DNA of 64,000 nucleotides from Pantoea phytobeneficialis (lineage in GTDB: Bacteria; Pseudomonadota; Gammaproteobacteria; Enterobacterales; Enterobacteriaceae), in NCBI RefSeq assembly GCF_009728735.1, contig NZ_CP024636.1, positions 1,096,705 to 1,160,704 of the forward strand, written 5' to 3'. The position numbers and the translations under genes were made by a program. The notes under the pieces are model-generated. The model was not told the DNA's origin, searched no databases, and saw only the letters and a list, made by a program, of their open reading frames with translations. How positions within the stretch are numbered: position 1 is the first letter of the stretch; every line of letters begins with the position of its first letter. Below, in pieces: positions 36,420 to 47,488 of this stretch.

Positions 36420-38927
36420 CTATTCGTGTACCGGTGGCTTAAACCGCAACAGACGATTAGCATTACTCACCACCGTGATGGAGGAGAGCGCCATCGCCGC
36501 TCCCGCCACAATCGGGCTAAGCAGCATGCCGGTAAACGGATAAAGCACACCTGCGGCAATTGGAATGCCAAAGCTGTTGTAAATAAATGCACCCAGCAGG
36601 TTCTGCCGCATATTACGCAGCGTGGCGCGGGAAATCGCCAGCGCATCCACCACGCAGTGCAGGTCATTACGCATCAGCGTCATGGCGGCGGTTTCAACCG
36701 CCACATCGCTACCGCCACCCATAGCAATACCAACATCTGCCTGGGCCAGCGCCGGAGCATCATTGATGCCATCACCGACCATCACCACTTTGCGCCCCTG
36801 TTGTTGCAACTGCTCGATGGCTTGTGCTTTGCCTTCTGGCAGCACCCCGGCGATCACGTCGTCGATACCGGCTTCAGCAGCGATTGCGCGTGCGGTTTTT
36901 TCATGGTCACCGGTCAGCATCACCAGCTGAAACCCCAACTGATGCAGGCGTTGCAGCGCCGCGCGGCTCTCCGGACGCAGGTTGTCACGTAGCGCGATCA
37001 ACCCCAGCAGTTGCCTGTCATCGGCCAGCAGCACTGGCGTGGCACCCAGCGCCGCCAGACGTTCAATATCTTCACGGGCGGGTGTGCAATCCACTTGTTG
37101 GGCTTCCATCAACGCCAGGTTGCCGAGCAGCAATGTTCTGCCTGCCACTGTAGCGCTCACGCCCTTACCGCGTATTGTACGAAATTGCTCAACATCAACG
37201 GCAGGCAGATCCGGCACTGCCGCGATAATTGCGGTTGCCAGTGGATGGCTGGAACCCTGTTCCAGATGGGCGGCAGCGTGCAGTACCTGCTGACGATCCC
37301 AGTCGCTATACAACAACACATCGCTCACCTGCGGCGTGCCCTGGGTCAGGGTGCCGGTTTTATCAAATACCAGGGTGTCAACTTCACTGGCGCGCTGGAG
37401 TGCATCCGCATCACGCACCAGCACGCCAAGTTCTGCGGCACGTCCGACGCCAGCAATCACCGACATTGGCGTTGCCAGACCAAGAGCGCAAGGACAGGCG
37501 ATAATCAGCACCGTAGTGACAATCACCAACGTATAAGCCAACTGCGGTTGCGGTCCGGCCAGATACCACACCAGGCCACTTAACAGCGCAATCGCCACCA
37601 CCACCGGCACAAACACGGCGGAGATGCGGTCGGCGAGACGTCCGATATCGGGCTTACTGCTTTGCGCCTGACGGACCAGATTGATGATGCGTGCCAGCGT
37701 GGTATGGCTGCCGGTGGCGCGCGCGACAAAGCGCAACGTGCCATCCTGGAGCAGCGTACCAGCAAAGACTTTATCTCCGGCCTGTTTAGTTTGCGGCACC
37801 GCTTCGCCGGTCAGCATCGCTTCGTCGCACCAGCCTTCGCCGCTTTCCACTTCGCCATCAACCGGGATACGGTCGCCGGTGACCAGTTTAATCACCATAC
37901 CAGGCTGCACATCGCTGAGCGGTATCAGGGTTTCACCCTGGTCGGTAATGACGCGAGCCTGCGCTGGGGTTAAGTCCAGCAAACGTTCCAGCGCCTGTGA
38001 GGCTCGCTGCCTTGCGCGTTGTTCCAGCGCATGACCGAGGTTGATCAGACCAATAATCATCACGCTGGCTTCAAAATAGAGATGCCGGGCCTGATGCGGG
38101 AAAAATTGTGGCCAGAGCGCGACGCTCATTGAGTAGAGCCAGGCGGCACCGGTTCCGAGCGCCACCAACGTATCCATAGTGGCGGTACCGTGGCGCAGGC
38201 TACGCCAGGCGCTGCGGTAGAAATGGCCACCGGCAATCACCATCACCAACAGGGTGATCACGCCCAGTGAGCGCCATAAGGCGATATTGCTGTCGCTGAG
38301 CATCATATTGTCGCCCAGCATGCCCCAGATCATCATGGGTATGCCGAGCAACAATGCCAGCGCGGATTGCCAGCCAAAGCGGCGCATCGCCTGGCGGGCG
38401 CTGACCTGCTGGCGTTCCCGGCGAGTTTGCTCATCTTCGATGATTTCTGCCGAATAGCCCGCCTGATCGACAGCGCCAATTAACGCCGCGGGTTGCGCAT
38501 CACCCAATACCAACGCGCTGCGCTCACCCAGGTTAACGCGTGCCTGGCTGACGCCAGGTACCTTTTGCAATGCCTGCTCGACACGACTCACACAGCTGGC
38601 GCAGCTCATGCCGCCAATCAGCAGGTGGTGGACGGGCAGGGTGTCATCTGCCGGTTGCGATCGTTCCTCCGTTGTCAGCGCCTCCGGCTGCGGCTCTGAT
38701 GCTGTCAACGGTTCAGACTTTGGGCTGTCTTTCAGTGCTGCGTGGTAACCCGCCTGTTCTACGGTCGCGATCAGATCGCTGGCGCTGGCAGCACCGGTGA
38801 CACGCGCTTCCTGTTGGGTAACTTCAGCCTGTTCAACATCGCTGCGCTGTTCCAGCGCTTCTTTGACGCGTTTGACGCAGTGGCCGCAGGAGAGGCCGTC
38901 CAGCGCCAGCAACTGTGTGTGTGACAT
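36420..38927 (-). CDS. copA: Copper-exporting P1B-type ATPase CopA
   Basis: Inner-membrane pump that exports Cu+. The 835-residue protein has two N-terminal heavy-metal domains (GLSCGHC near residue 12 and GGMSCASC near 110), eight helices with the CPC motif (IIACPCALG), the phosphorylation site DKTGTLTQ, the actuator TGE (MLTGEAVP) and the hinge [11 protein letters not shown]. coli CopA has 834 residues. A CueR-type promoter and the divergent cueR gene lie upstream. Confidence 0.97.
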   Translation of the reverse strand: MSHTQLLALDGLSCGHCVKRVKEALEQRSDVEQAEVTQQEARVTGAASASDLIATVEQAGYHAALKDSPKSEPLTASEPQPEALTTEERSQPADDTLPVHHLLIGGMSCASCVSRVEQALQKVPGVSQARVNLGERSALVLGDAQPAALIGAVDQAGYSAEIIEDEQTRRERQQVSARQAMRRFGWQSALALLLGIPMMIWGMLGDNMMLSDSNIALWRSLGVITLLVMVIAGGHFYRSAWRSLRHGTATMDTLVALGTGAAWLYSMSVALWPQFFPHQARHLYFEASVMIIGLINLGHALEQRARQRASQALERLLDLTPAQARVITDQGETLIPLSDVQPGMVIKLVTGDRIPVDGEVESGEGWCDEAMLTGEAVPQTKQAGDKVFAGTLLQDGTLRFVARATGSHTTLARIINLVRQAQSSKPDIGRLADRISAVFVPVVVAIALLSGLVWYLAGPQPQLAYTLVIVTTVLIIACPCALGLATPMSVIAGVGRAAELGVLVRDADALQRASEVDTLVFDKTGTLTQGTPQVSDVLLYSDWDRQQVLHAAAHLEQGSSHPLATAIIAAVPDLPAVDVEQFRTIRGKGVSATVAGRTLLLGNLALMEAQQVDCTPAREDIERLAALGATPVLLADDRQLLGLIALRDNLRPESRAALQRLHQLGFQLVMLTGDHEKTARAIAAEAGIDDVIAGVLPEGKAQAIEQLQQQGRKVVMVGDGINDAPALAQADVGIAMGGGSDVAVETAAMTLMRNDLHCVVDALAISRATLRNMRQNLLGAFIYNSFGIPIAAGVLYPFTGMLLSPIVAGAAMALSSITVVSNANRLLRFKPPVHE

Positions 38928-38983
38928 ATTTAACTCCTTATGCGTTCAGGTTTGACTGCATGCAGACTTTGCATTAGTTATAA

Positions 38984-39014
38984 AGCCTAAACCTTCCATT
39001 CAGGGGAAGGTCAA
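38984..39014 (-). promoter_or_regulatory. CueR-controlled promoter of copA
   Basis: On the minus strand, -35 TTGACC (39009-39014) and -10 TAGGCT (38984-38989) are separated by 19 bases, the elongated spacer typical of MerR-family targets. Within it is the inverted repeat ACCTTCC/GGAAGGT (38991-39011), matching the CueR box of E. coli copA. Confidence 0.9.
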
Positions 39015-39023
39015 GGGGATCAC

Positions 39024-39440
39024 ATGAACATTAGCGATGTTGCCAAAAAAACCGGGCTGACCAGCAAAGCGATTCGTTTCTATGAAGAGAAGGGTGTCGT
39101 CACGCCACCGCTGCGCAGTGAAAATGGTTATCGTAGTTACAATCCACACCATATTGATGAACTCAATCTGTTGCGTCAGGCGCGTCAGGTGGGGTTCACT
39201 CTCGACGAATGTCGCGAGCTGGTGACGTTGTTTAACGATCCTGCCCGCCACAGCGCCGACGTAAAAGCGCGCACTTTGCAGAAAGCGGATGAGATCGCGG
39301 CGCATATTGAAGAATTACACGCCATGCGGGCGCGCTTACTGGCGTTGGCGGAAGCCTGTCCTGGCGATGATGGCGCGGAGTGCCCCATCATCAACCACCT
39401 GGCGGGCTGCTGCCATCAGACAGCCGGAAAGCGAGGCTGA
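39024..39440 (+). CDS. cueR: MerR-family copper regulator CueR
   Basis: Cu+-sensing activator of copA and usually cueO. The 138-residue protein has the MerR DNA-binding domain ([26 protein letters not shown]), the dimerisation helix, and the metal-binding loop with two cysteines ([10 protein letters not shown]). The C terminus has a CC pair (HLAGCCHQ) as in homologues. Divergent from copA; its last 25 bases overlap the convergent ybbK 3' end. Confidence 0.95.
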   Translation: MNISDVAKKTGLTSKAIRFYEEKGVVTPPLRSENGYRSYNPHHIDELNLLRQARQVGFTLDECRELVTLFNDPARHSADVKARTLQKADEIAAHIEELHAMRARLLALAEACPGDDGAECPIINHLAGCCHQTAGKRG

Positions 39441-39877
39441 ATCATCAGCGTAATGCCAACTACGCCAGTGACGATGACCTGGGTACCGGCGGGCAGATCG
39501 CTCTCTGCCTGCACGCGCCAACTGCTGTCGCCAATGCGCACATGGCCGGTGCCGTCTTTCAGGGCGTTTTCCAGCGTAAAGTGTTGGCCGATAAGTTGCG
39601 TACCACGTTGATTCAGGCTATTGGGTTGTTGCGAGGCTTCGCGATAACGCATCCAGCGATACCAGAAATAGACACACAGCAGGGTTAACACCGCAAACAA
39701 CAGGCCCTGGCTGGTCCACGAAAAGGGAAAAAACCACTCGATCAGGCCAACCAGTACTGCTGCCAGCCCGCTCCACAGCAGATAGCCACTGGTGCCAAGC
39801 ATTTCAGCCGCCAGCAGCAGGCCGCCCAGCGTCAGCCAGAACCAGTGCGGGTGGGCAATCAGCTCCATCAGGATCAC
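39416..39877 (-). CDS. ybbK: NfeD-like membrane protein YbbK
   Basis: Inner-membrane NfeD-family partner of the stomatin-like protein QmcA. The 153 residues start (GTG at 39877) with hydrophobic helices [31 protein letters not shown] and [16 protein letters not shown], then an OB-fold domain ([28 protein letters not shown]). The GTG overlaps the qmcA TGA; an ATG three codons later (39868) is the alternative start and fits E. coli better. Operon qmcA-ybbK. Confidence 0.92.
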   Translation of the reverse strand: MILMELIAHPHWFWLTLGGLLLAAEMLGTSGYLLWSGLAAVLVGLIEWFFPFSWTSQGLLFAVLTLLCVYFWYRWMRYREASQQPNSLNQRGTQLIGQHFTLENALKDGTGHVRIGDSSWRVQAESDLPAGTQVIVTGVVGITLMIQPRFPAV

Positions 39878-40788
39878 GGTTTGCGCTCCCGGCCACTCTC
39901 TTTCAGCAGCTCGCTAACTCCGGCTATCGAGCCAAGCAGGCTGGTGGCATCCAGTGGCATCATCACCACTTTGCTGTTATTGGCCTGGCCAATTTTCTGC
40001 AACGCATCGGTATATTTTTGCGCCACGAAGTAGTTCACGGCCTGAATATCCCCGGCGGCGATGGCTTCAGATACCATGCGCGTTGCATTAGCCTCTGCCT
40101 GCGCCTCACGCTCTCGCGCTTCGGCATGCAGGAACGCGGCGGTTCGCTCCCCTTCAGCTTTCAGGATCTGCGACTGTTTTTCCCCCTCGGCGCGCAGAAT
40201 CGCAGCCTGCCGCACCCCTTCCGCCGTCAGAATATCGGCGCGTTTGGTCCGTTCGGCTTTCATCTGCGCGTTCATGGCCGCAATCAACTCCTGCGGCGGA
40301 CGCACATCTCGAATTTCGATACGGGTGATTTTTACACCCCAGGGATTGGTCGCTTCATCGACAATATGCAGCAGACGGGTATTGATGTTATCGCGCTGCG
40401 ACAGCATTTCATCCAACTCCATGCCGCCTAATACGGTACGAATGTTGGTCATGGTGAGATTGAGAATTGCCAGCTCAAGGTTGCTGACTTCATACGCTGT
40501 GCGCGCTGCGTCGATCACCTGAAGGAAGCAGACGGCGTCGATGGTGACGTTGGCATTATCTTTTGAGATGACTTCCTGAGAGGGGATATCAAGGACGCGC
40601 TCCATCATGTTGACCTTGCGGCCAATGCGATCCATGAAGGGAACAACTAACGTCAGGCCAGGTTGCAGCGTGCGGGTATAGCGCCCAAAGCGCTCAACCG
40701 TCCACTGATAACCCTGTGGCACAATTTTTACTCCGGCCCAAACGGTCACCAACGCGAGTACGATGATGACTGGCATCACGGTCAACAT
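39874..40788 (-). CDS. qmcA: SPFH/stomatin-like membrane protein QmcA
   Basis: Membrane-anchored SPFH protein thought to influence quality control with FtsH; works with NfeD partners. The 304-residue protein has an N-terminal membrane helix ([20 protein letters not shown]), the SPFH domain ([34 protein letters not shown]), and an Ala/Glu-rich coiled coil ([20 protein letters not shown]). Near-identical to E. coli QmcA. First gene of the qmcA-ybbK pair. Confidence 0.95.
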   Translation of the reverse strand: MLTVMPVIIVLALVTVWAGVKIVPQGYQWTVERFGRYTRTLQPGLTLVVPFMDRIGRKVNMMERVLDIPSQEVISKDNANVTIDAVCFLQVIDAARTAYEVSNLELAILNLTMTNIRTVLGGMELDEMLSQRDNINTRLLHIVDEATNPWGVKITRIEIRDVRPPQELIAAMNAQMKAERTKRADILTAEGVRQAAILRAEGEKQSQILKAEGERTAAFLHAEAREREAQAEANATRMVSEAIAAGDIQAVNYFVAQKYTDALQKIGQANNSKVVMMPLDATSLLGSIAGVSELLKESGRERKP

Positions 40789-40813
40789 AATAACCTCCAG
40801 GTTGTCACTGTTT

Positions 40814-40835
40814 CGGGCCGAGTCGCTTCGGCCCG
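40814..40835. terminator. Hairpin between cnoX and qmcA
   Basis: CGGGCCGA and TCGGCCCG, eight-base stem with a six-base loop, 19 bases beyond the cnoX stop. No T run follows on the minus strand, so it may only attenuate read-through or stabilise the mRNA end. Confidence 0.45.
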
Positions 40836-40853
40836 ATTACTACCCCGTACTGA

Positions 40854-41708
40854 TTAGTACAGCAGCGAATAAAGCTGGCGACGATAACGTGCAGCCAGGG
40901 CATCACCGGTGCCGAGTGCGGCCAGAATTTCCTGCAACATTTTACGCACCTGGCCGTCACCGGCGTTGAGGTCGCTTTTCAGGAAACCAAATAGCAATTC
41001 AAGGGCTTCTTCATTACGACCAACCTGATGCAGCTGTAACGACAGTTTAGCAGCCAGCTCGGCGTTCGCGGGCTCATTCGCCAGTTGCTCCTGCAACAGT
41101 TGAATTTCCGGCGTGTCGGCGGCTTTTTTCAGCAGCTCGATTTGCGCTACCAGGCTTTGATAACGGGTGTCCTGATCCTGCAACGGCACCGCATTTAACA
41201 CCGCTTCCGCTTCATCGCTGCGATTCAGGGTGATCAGAACTTCCGCCAGCAGGAAGCCAATTTCGCTGGCCTGATTACTCAGCTGCCAGGCATCTTTCAA
41301 CAGCGGCAGAGCCTCCAGCGGTTTGCCTTCTTCCATCAGGGCTATCGCCTGCTGGGCTTTCAGTTCTTCTTCACGCGGCAGCACTTTTTGCAGTAGGGCG
41401 CGAATCGCCTCCTCTGGCTGCGGCCCCTGGAAGCCATCGACCGGTTGACCATTCTGGAACAGGTACACCGTCGGGATGGAGCGCAGACCAAATTGAGAAG
41501 CCACCATCTGCTCTTTATCGCAATCCAGTTTTGCCAGAATAAACTGACCAGCGTACTCCTGGGCCAGGTGCTCCAGCACCGGCGTCAGTTGCTGGCAGTG
41601 CTGGCTGCGATCGGACCAGAAATAAAACAGCACCGGCAGCTGCATGGATTGTTCCAGCGTCTGATGCAGATTGGATTCGTTGATGTCGATAATCAAAGCG
41701 TGTGACAT
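40854..41708 (-). CDS. cnoX: Chaperedoxin CnoX (YbbN)
   Basis: Thioredoxin-fold protein with TPR-like C-terminal region that holds and protects oxidised proteins during bleach stress and hands them to GroEL and DnaK. The 284-residue sequence has the atypical active site SQHC ([12 protein letters not shown]) with only one Cys, as in E. coli CnoX, then cis-Pro ([11 protein letters not shown]) and helical repeats to the C terminus. Upstream of qmcA on the same strand. Confidence 0.95.
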   Translation of the reverse strand: MSHALIIDINESNLHQTLEQSMQLPVLFYFWSDRSQHCQQLTPVLEHLAQEYAGQFILAKLDCDKEQMVASQFGLRSIPTVYLFQNGQPVDGFQGPQPEEAIRALLQKVLPREEELKAQQAIALMEEGKPLEALPLLKDAWQLSNQASEIGFLLAEVLITLNRSDEAEAVLNAVPLQDQDTRYQSLVAQIELLKKAADTPEIQLLQEQLANEPANAELAAKLSLQLHQVGRNEEALELLFGFLKSDLNAGDGQVRKMLQEILAALGTGDALAARYRRQLYSLLY

Positions 41709-41787
41709 GAATACGTCTCTTTGCTGAAAGTGTGTTGAGAATATGGGGGCAAGCTGCCCGGCTTCAAGTTCTAATCAGGCTTGCAGC

Positions 41788-42561
41788 CTATTTGCTGCGC
41801 AAAATGCGATCCAGCATCCAGCCTGGCAGTACTCTTTTTAACAGGCTCATGGTCCAACTCACCAGCGTCACCGGATAACGCAGGCGCGGATGCGCGCTTT
41901 CCAGAGCGTGACGCAGCTTTGGCAGGATCGCCTCAGGCGGCAGGGAAAAATGCGCGGCGATGCCGGGATTACGCACCGGTTTGTCGCTTTCCCCCTGATG
42001 GACGTTTTCCGTAAAACGGGTATGGATCGGCCCTGGCTCAATCAGGCTGACGCGCACGCCTGTGGTGCGTAATTCCATGCGCAGCGCATCGCTCCAGGCT
42101 TCGAGCGCATATTTACTGGCAGCGTAAGCGCCGCGTCCGGGGGTGGAGATCACCCCCAGCACCGAGCTGGTATTAATGATACGTCCACTGCCGCTGGCTT
42201 GCAGGGCGGGCAACAGGCGCATGGTCAGTTGATGCGTCCCAAAGAAGTTAGTGGAGAATTGTTGCTCCAGTTGCTGGCGTGACAGGCTGGCGAGCGGTCC
42301 ATAAATGCCAAAACCGGCGTTGTTGAACAGCCCGTGAAGACGATTTTCTGTCAGCGCAATGACCTGATCCGCTGCGGCATCGACACTGGCCGGATCGTCC
42401 AGATCGAGCGTAATGCCGATAAAACCAAGCGCATGCATGCGCGCAACGTCTTCCGCCCGACGGCAGGCGGCAATCACGCGATAACCGCGCATCAGCAGGT
42501 CATTGGCGGCCACCAGGCCGATACCGCTGGAGCAGCCGGTGATAAGAATGGTTTTTTGCAT
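41788..42561 (-). CDS. ybbO: Short-chain dehydrogenase/reductase YbbO
   Basis: NADP-dependent SDR oxidoreductase; the E. coli homologue reduces aldehydes. The 257 residues have the cofactor motif TGCSSGIGLVAANDL, NNAGFGIYG, and catalytic Ser with YAASKYALEAW (Tyr/Lys pair). E. coli YbbO is slightly longer. Lies 31 bases downstream of tesA on the same strand. Confidence 0.9.
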   Translation of the reverse strand: MQKTILITGCSSGIGLVAANDLLMRGYRVIAACRRAEDVARMHALGFIGITLDLDDPASVDAAADQVIALTENRLHGLFNNAGFGIYGPLASLSRQQLEQQFSTNFFGTHQLTMRLLPALQASGSGRIINTSSVLGVISTPGRGAYAASKYALEAWSDALRMELRTTGVRVSLIEPGPIHTRFTENVHQGESDKPVRNPGIAAHFSLPPEAILPKLRHALESAHPRLRYPVTLVSWTMSLLKRVLPGWMLDRILRSK

Positions 42562-42592
42562 AACTTTACCTGTTAAAAATCACGCGCCTGCG

Positions 42593-43219
42593 TTAATCAT
42601 GCTTTACTAGCGGAGCCAGTTCCTTCGCCATCACCCCTGCGATAAAGGGCTGTGCATCCGGATTCGGGTGAATACCATCCTGCTGCATCCACTCCGGTTT
42701 CAGGTACACCTGCTCCATAAAGAAGGGCACCAGAGGAATGTTGTACTGCTGTGCCAGCTGCGGATAAATCGCGCTAAACGCCTGCGTATAACGACGCCCA
42801 TAATTTGCCGGTATGCGAATTTGCATCAGCAGCGGCTGCGCTTTTGCCGCCTTTACATCGTCGATAATTTTGCTCAGATCCTGGGCGATATTTTGCGGTG
42901 GGAAGCCACGCAAGCCATCGTTACCGCCCAATTCGATTAACACCCAGCGCGGTTGATGCTGTTTTAATAGCGCCGGTAAACGCGCCAGCCCCTGACCGGC
43001 GGTATCGCCACTGATGCTGGCGTTGATAATTCTGGGCTGCTGCTGCCACTCTTTGTCGAGCAAACTCGGCCATGCGACGTTCGCGGACATGCGATAACCG
43101 GCACTCAGGCTGTCGCCCAGCACCAGCAGAGTATCGGCCGCAGCAAGACGTGACACCAGCAGAAGTAATAACAACAGGAAGGAATAATGCCAGCGGAAAA
43201 CATTGTTGAAGTTCATCAT
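42593..43219 (-). CDS. tesA: Multifunctional acyl-CoA thioesterase I / protease I TesA
   Basis: Periplasmic SGNH hydrolase with thioesterase, lysophospholipase and esterase activity. The 208-residue precursor starting [20 protein letters not shown] has a signal peptide ending RLAA-A, block I GDSLSAG (Ser nucleophile), block III GGNDGLRG, and block V DGIHP with the catalytic Asp and His. The longer open frame upstream is antisense to ybbA and is not used. Its 5' end overlaps the divergent ybbA start by 33 bases, as in E. coli. Confidence 0.95.
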   Translation of the reverse strand: MMNFNNVFRWHYSFLLLLLLLVSRLAAADTLLVLGDSLSAGYRMSANVAWPSLLDKEWQQQPRIINASISGDTAGQGLARLPALLKQHQPRWVLIELGGNDGLRGFPPQNIAQDLSKIIDDVKAAKAQPLLMQIRIPANYGRRYTQAFSAIYPQLAQQYNIPLVPFFMEQVYLKPEWMQQDGIHPNPDAQPFIAGVMAKELAPLVKHD

Positions 43220-43873
43220 CTTACTAAGTCCGTCGGTCAGGGAGAGCATCAGCTGACCATCCTTACCGGAGTTGAGCTGGTTGTCAAACCCGCCCAGACC
43301 ATTGCGCTGATTGGCGAGTCCGGTTCGGGTAAATCTACTCTGCTGGGCATCCTTGCCGGGCTGGACGATGGCAGCAGCGGTGAAGTGCATCTGCTCGGCG
43401 AGCCGTTACATAGCATGGACGAGGAGCAGCGTGCGGCGTTGCGCGCGCGGGAAGTCGGTTTTGTCTTTCAATCTTTTATGCTGGTGCCGACGTTGAATGC
43501 GCTGGAAAACGTCCAGCTCCCCGCGCTATTGCGTGGCGTCAGCGACCGCGAAAGCCGCGATCAGGCGGTCGAGTTGCTGACGCAGCTCGGTTTGAAAGCG
43601 CGGTTGCATCATCTTCCCGCCCAGCTTTCCGGTGGCGAGCAGCAGCGGGTGGCGCTCGCCCGCGCCTTTAATGGTCGTCCTGGCTTGTTGTTTGCTGATG
43701 AACCGACTGGCAACCTCGATCGTCAGACCGGCGATCGCATCGCCGATCTGCTGTTCTCCCTCAACCGTGATTTTGCCACCACCCTGATCCTGGTTACCCA
43801 TGATGAGCAGCTGGCGGCGCGTTGCGATCGTCGTCTGCGGTTGCGTGATGGCAAATTGTGGGAGGAGTCATGA
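43187..43873 (+). CDS. ybbA: ABC transporter ATP-binding protein YbbA
   Basis: LolD/MacB-type ATPase that partners YbbP. The 228-residue protein has Walker [11 protein letters not shown]-loop [12 protein letters not shown], signature LSGGEQQR, Walker [13 protein letters not shown] and switch His (LVTHDEQ). Homology supports the ATG at 43187, which sits inside the tesA signal-peptide region on the other strand. Its TGA overlaps the ybbP ATG (ATGA). Confidence 0.93.
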   Translation: MPAENIVEVHHLTKSVGQGEHQLTILTGVELVVKPAQTIALIGESGSGKSTLLGILAGLDDGSSGEVHLLGEPLHSMDEEQRAALRAREVGFVFQSFMLVPTLNALENVQLPALLRGVSDRESRDQAVELLTQLGLKARLHHLPAQLSGGEQQRVALARAFNGRPGLLFADEPTGNLDRQTGDRIADLLFSLNRDFATTLILVTHDEQLAARCDRRLRLRDGKLWEES

Positions 43874-46287
43874 TCTGGCGTTGGTTCTGGCGTGAGTGGC
43901 GTTCGCCCTCCTTGTTGATCGTTTGGCTGGCGTTGACCCTGGCGGTGGCCTGCGTGCTGGCACTGGGGTCGATCAGCGATCGGATGGAAAAAGGGTTAAG
44001 CCAGCAAAGTCGTGATTTTATGGCCGGGGATCGTACTTTGCGCAGTAGCGCGCCGGTGCCGGAAGCCTGGCTGGCTCAGGCGCGGCACGAGGGACTTTCA
44101 GTCAGCCCTCAACTGAGTTTTATGACCATGACCTTTGCGCAGGAAACGCCACAGCTGGCGGATGTGAAGGCAGTGGATGACGCGTATCCGATGTTTGGCA
44201 CCCTGCAAACCGATCCGCCCGGCTTGCGTCCTCGTGCAGGGACGGTGCTGGCAGCCCCCCGATTGTTGGCGCTGTTGAACCTGAAAACCGGCGATCAGAT
44301 TGACGTGGGCGATACCACGCTGCGTATCGCAGGCGAAGTTATTCAGGAACCTGACGCGGGTTTTAACCCTTTTCAGACCGCACCGCGTTTGCTGATGAAC
44401 CTGGCGGATGTGGAGAAAACCGGCGCGATCCAGCCCGGCAGCCGGCTGAGCTGGCGCTACAAGTTCTCAGGTGATCCTGCTCCGCTGGCGCGCTACGATA
44501 ACTGGATCCAGCCGCAGCTCAAGGCGGATCAACGCTGGATTAGCGTGGAAAACTCAGAAGATGCACTGGGGCGATCGATGCAGCGCGCGCAGCAATTTTT
44601 GTTGCTCTCCGCCTTGCTGACTTTGCTGCTGGCGATTGCGGCGGTGGCGGTGGCGATGAGCCACTATTGCCGCAGCCGCTATGATCTGGTGGCGGTGCTG
44701 AAGACCCTCGGTGCGACGCGTAAGGTGCTGCAACGTTTGATCATCGGTCAGTGGCTGGCGGTATTGCTGATGGCGGCGGTGGCGGGTAGCGTGCTGGGAC
44801 AGGGCATTGAAATCATCCTGCTGGCGATGTTGAAACCGGTGCTGCCTGCGGCACTTCCGGCGGCCAGTTTCTGGCCGTGGTTGTGGTCGTTGGGGGCGAT
44901 GTTCGTGATCTCGCTGCTGGTGGGGATACGTCCTTACCGGTTATTGCTGGCAACCCAGCCATTACGTGTGCTGCGTCGGGATGCGGTGGCGAATGTCTGG
45001 CCGTTGCGCGTCTATCTGCCAGTGATGGCGTTGGTGGTGATTGGCCTGCTGGCGTTGTTGATGGGCGGCAGCAAGATGTTGTGGGCGTTGCTGGCGGGTG
45101 TGGTGTTGCTGGCGTTGTTGCTGGCGTTACTGGGCTGGGGCACTTTGCTGCTGTTGCGACGTCTGGTGGTGCGTAACCTGGCGCTGCGACTGGCCATCAA
45201 CCGGCTGTTGCGACAGCAGGCAATGACCCTCAGCCAACTGGCGGCGTTTTCACTCTCCTTTATGTTGCTGGCGTTACTGCTGGTAATGCGCGGCGATCTG
45301 CTTGATCGCTGGCAGCAACAGTTGCCACCGGATAGTCCCAACTATTTTCTGCTGAATATGACGCATGAACATGTGCCACAGGTACGTGATTTCCTGCAAT
45401 CGCATCAGATCAAAGCGGAGACTTTCTACCCGATTATCCGCGCCCGACTGACGCAGCTCAACGGTAAGGATGCCGATCCGAATATGGATAACGCCTTGAA
45501 TCGTGAGCTGAATCTGACATGGCAGGCGGAGCGTCCGGACCACAATCCGCTGGTAGCGGGGAGTTGGCCGCCGCGTGTCGGGGAAGTGTCGGTGGAGACT
45601 GAGCTGGCGGATCGTCTGGGGGTGAAGCTGGGTGACACCTTAACTTTCAGCGGCGATACCCAGCAGTTCAGCGCCAAAATTACCAGCCTGCGTAAAGTGG
45701 ATTGGGAGAGTTTGCGGCCCAACTTCTTCTTTATCTTTCCGCCGGGGGCGCTGGATGACCAGCCGCAAACCTGGCTCACCAGTTTCCGTATGGCGAATAA
45801 CCCTGCCTTGCTGGCGCAGCTCAACCGGGCATTCCCCACCCTGAGTTTGCTGGATATCGGCAGCATGATGCGCCAAATCGGCCAGGTGCTGGCGCAGGTG
45901 AGTCAGGCGCTGGAGATTATGGTGGTGTTGGTGACGATCTGTGGCGTGCTGCTGCTGCTGGCGCAGATTCAGGTCGGGATGCGTCAACGACGTCAGGAGC
46001 TGGTGGTTTATCGCACGCTGGGTGCCAGCAAACGACTGCTGCGCGGCACCCTGTGGTGTGAGTTTGCCTTGCTCGGCGTGGTATCCGGGGTTGCGGCAGC
46101 ACTGGGCGCGGAGGCGGCATTGTGGGGGTTGCAGCGCAAAATCTTCGATTTTCCCTGGGAACCGGACTGGAGCCTGTGGCTGGCGCTGCCGATCACCGGG
46201 GCGATTTTGCTGTCGTTGTGCGGCGGCTGGCTGGGGGTGCGTTTGCTGAAAGGGAAGGCGTTGTTCAGGCGGTTTGAGGCGGCGTGA
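43870..46287 (+). CDS. ybbP: ABC transporter permease YbbP
   Basis: Large FtsX/MacB-type inner-membrane permease of 805 residues, with helices near the N terminus (SPSLLIVWLALTLAVACVLAL), two FtsX-like four-helix modules (around residues 245-430 and 690-800) and an extracytoplasmic domain between. It ends LGVRLLKGKALFRRFEAA. The E. coli homologue has 804 residues. Start chosen at ATG 43870, which overlaps the ybbA stop and has GGAGGAG upstream. Substrate is unknown; a role in moving lipids or hydrophobic compounds is inferred by family. Confidence 0.92.
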   Translation: MIWRWFWREWRSPSLLIVWLALTLAVACVLALGSISDRMEKGLSQQSRDFMAGDRTLRSSAPVPEAWLAQARHEGLSVSPQLSFMTMTFAQETPQLADVKAVDDAYPMFGTLQTDPPGLRPRAGTVLAAPRLLALLNLKTGDQIDVGDTTLRIAGEVIQEPDAGFNPFQTAPRLLMNLADVEKTGAIQPGSRLSWRYKFSGDPAPLARYDNWIQPQLKADQRWISVENSEDALGRSMQRAQQFLLLSALLTLLLAIAAVAVAMSHYCRSRYDLVAVLKTLGATRKVLQRLIIGQWLAVLLMAAVAGSVLGQGIEIILLAMLKPVLPAALPAASFWPWLWSLGAMFVISLLVGIRPYRLLLATQPLRVLRRDAVANVWPLRVYLPVMALVVIGLLALLMGGSKMLWALLAGVVLLALLLALLGWGTLLLLRRLVVRNLALRLAINRLLRQQAMTLSQLAAFSLSFMLLALLLVMRGDLLDRWQQQLPPDSPNYFLLNMTHEHVPQVRDFLQSHQIKAETFYPIIRARLTQLNGKDADPNMDNALNRELNLTWQAERPDHNPLVAGSWPPRVGEVSVETELADRLGVKLGDTLTFSGDTQQFSAKITSLRKVDWESLRPNFFFIFPPGALDDQPQTWLTSFRMANNPALLAQLNRAFPTLSLLDIGSMMRQIGQVLAQVSQALEIMVVLVTICGVLLLLAQIQVGMRQRRQELVVYRTLGASKRLLRGTLWCEFALLGVVSGVAAALGAEAALWGLQRKIFDFPWEPDWSLWLALPITGAILLSLCGGWLGVRLLKGKALFRRFEAA

Positions 46288-46311
46288 TCGCCTGGTCGAC
46301 ATGCCTCCTGG

Positions 46312-46389
46312 TGTAGCGGCGCGATTTATCGCGCGCCTTTGACCTTGACGCAACAGTCAAAATTCGCGCAATAAATTGCGCCGCCACGG
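46312..46389. repeat. Inverted pair of the GTAGCGGCGCGATTTATCGCGC repeat
   Basis: GTAGCGGCGCGATTTATCGC (from 46312) and a diverged inverted partner TCGCGCAATAAATTGCGCCG (from 46364) lie between convergent ybbP and purK. Confidence 0.8.
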
Positions 46390-46395
46390 AAGGGT

Positions 46396-46419
46396 AAGGT
46401 CGCCATTGCTGGCGACCTT
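46396..46419 (-). terminator. Hairpin after purK
   Basis: AAGGTCGCC and GGCGACCTT, nine-base stem with a six-base loop, about five bases beyond the purK stop. The minus-strand bases that follow (ACCCTTCC) are only weakly T-rich. Confidence 0.5.
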
Positions 46420-46423
46420 ATAA

Positions 46424-47488
46424 TTACAGCTTCTCTACGGCCCAGGCGATACCGCTGGCATACTCCGCCGGCAGCAATGGCACCAGCGCATTTAATGCCG
46501 CGGCCAGACGACCCTGGTCGCTGTCGGTCAGATTGAGGTGGCCGACTTTACGTCCCGGACGCACTTCTTTCTCGTACCAATGCAGATGTACCAACGGCTG
46601 ATGCAGCCACGCCAGATTCACATCCGTACCAATCAGGTTGACCATTACCGAAGGTGCATACACCACCGGCTGCGGCAGCGGTAAACCCAGCACTGCGCGC
46701 AGATGCAGCTCGAACTGGCTGATGGAAGCACCATTCTGCGTCCAGTGTCCGCTGTTGTGGACACGCGGTGCCAGTTCGTTGATCAGCAAGCCCTGCGGCG
46801 TAACGAAGCACTCCATCGCCATCACACCGACGTAATTCAGCTCATGCATGATCGCGCTGAGCATCGCTTCGGCCTGTTGCTGCTGCGCCGCATCGGCTTG
46901 TGGGAACGCGACGCTGGTGCGCAGGATCCCTTCCTGATGCAGGTTATGGGTCAGCGGATAGAAAACGGTGCTGCCATCCTGACCACGCGCGCCAACCAGC
47001 GACACTTCACCGCTGAAGTTGATGCCCTGTTCAACGATGCATTCACCGTAGCATTCATCCGGCAGGGTGTCGGTTTCATTGGCGCGCAGACGCCACTGAC
47101 CGCGTCCGTCGTAGCCGCCGGTGCGGCGTTTGACGATAGCCAGTTCGCCAAGCGAGCTGAACACCTGCGGCCATTCGCTTTTATCCGCCAGCAGTTGCCA
47201 CGGTGCGGTGGCGAGGTTCAGTTGATCGAGCAACTGTTTTTGCGTCAGGCGATCGGCCAGACGCGGGAAAATATCGCGGTTCACAAAGGCCGGATGGCTT
47301 GCCAGTTCACGCGTCAGCGCGGTTTCAGGCCAGCGTTCAATTTCCGCCGTGATCACGCTTTGTGCGATCGGCAGCGCAGAAGGTTCTGCATCCAGCCCGA
47401 CCGGATAAACGGCAATGCCCAGCGGTTCACCCGCCTGGCGCAGCATACGGCCTAACTGACCATTTCCCAGTACGCAAACCGGCTTCAT
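46424..47488 (-). CDS. purK: N5-carboxyaminoimidazole ribonucleotide synthase PurK
   Basis: ATP-grasp enzyme that carboxylates AIR to N5-CAIR with bicarbonate in purine synthesis. The 354-residue protein [20 protein letters not shown] has the Rossmann-like N domain, the ATP-grasp lid ([16 protein letters not shown]) and the metal site [14 protein letters not shown]. Its ATG overlaps the purE TGA (ATGA), giving coupled translation of purEK. Confidence 0.96.
   Translation of the reverse strand: MKPVCVLGNGQLGRMLRQAGEPLGIAVYPVGLDAEPSALPIAQSVITAEIERWPETALTRELASHPAFVNRDIFPRLADRLTQKQLLDQLNLATAPWQLLADKSEWPQVFSSLGELAIVKRRTGGYDGRGQWRLRANETDTLPDECYGECIVEQGINFSGEVSLVGARGQDGSTVFYPLTHNLHQEGILRTSVAFPQADAAQQQQAEAMLSAIMHELNYVGVMAMECFVTPQGLLINELAPRVHNSGHWTQNGASISQFELHLRAVLGLPLPQPVVYAPSVMVNLIGTDVNLAWLHQPLVHLHWYEKEVRPGRKVGHLNLTDSDQGRLAAALNALVPLLPAEYASGIAWAVEKL

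Noticed and set aside
36192..36992. 266-codon plus-strand frame across the ybaP-copA junction
   Set aside because: Antisense to two well-supported genes; a His/Gln-rich composition typical of shadow frames.
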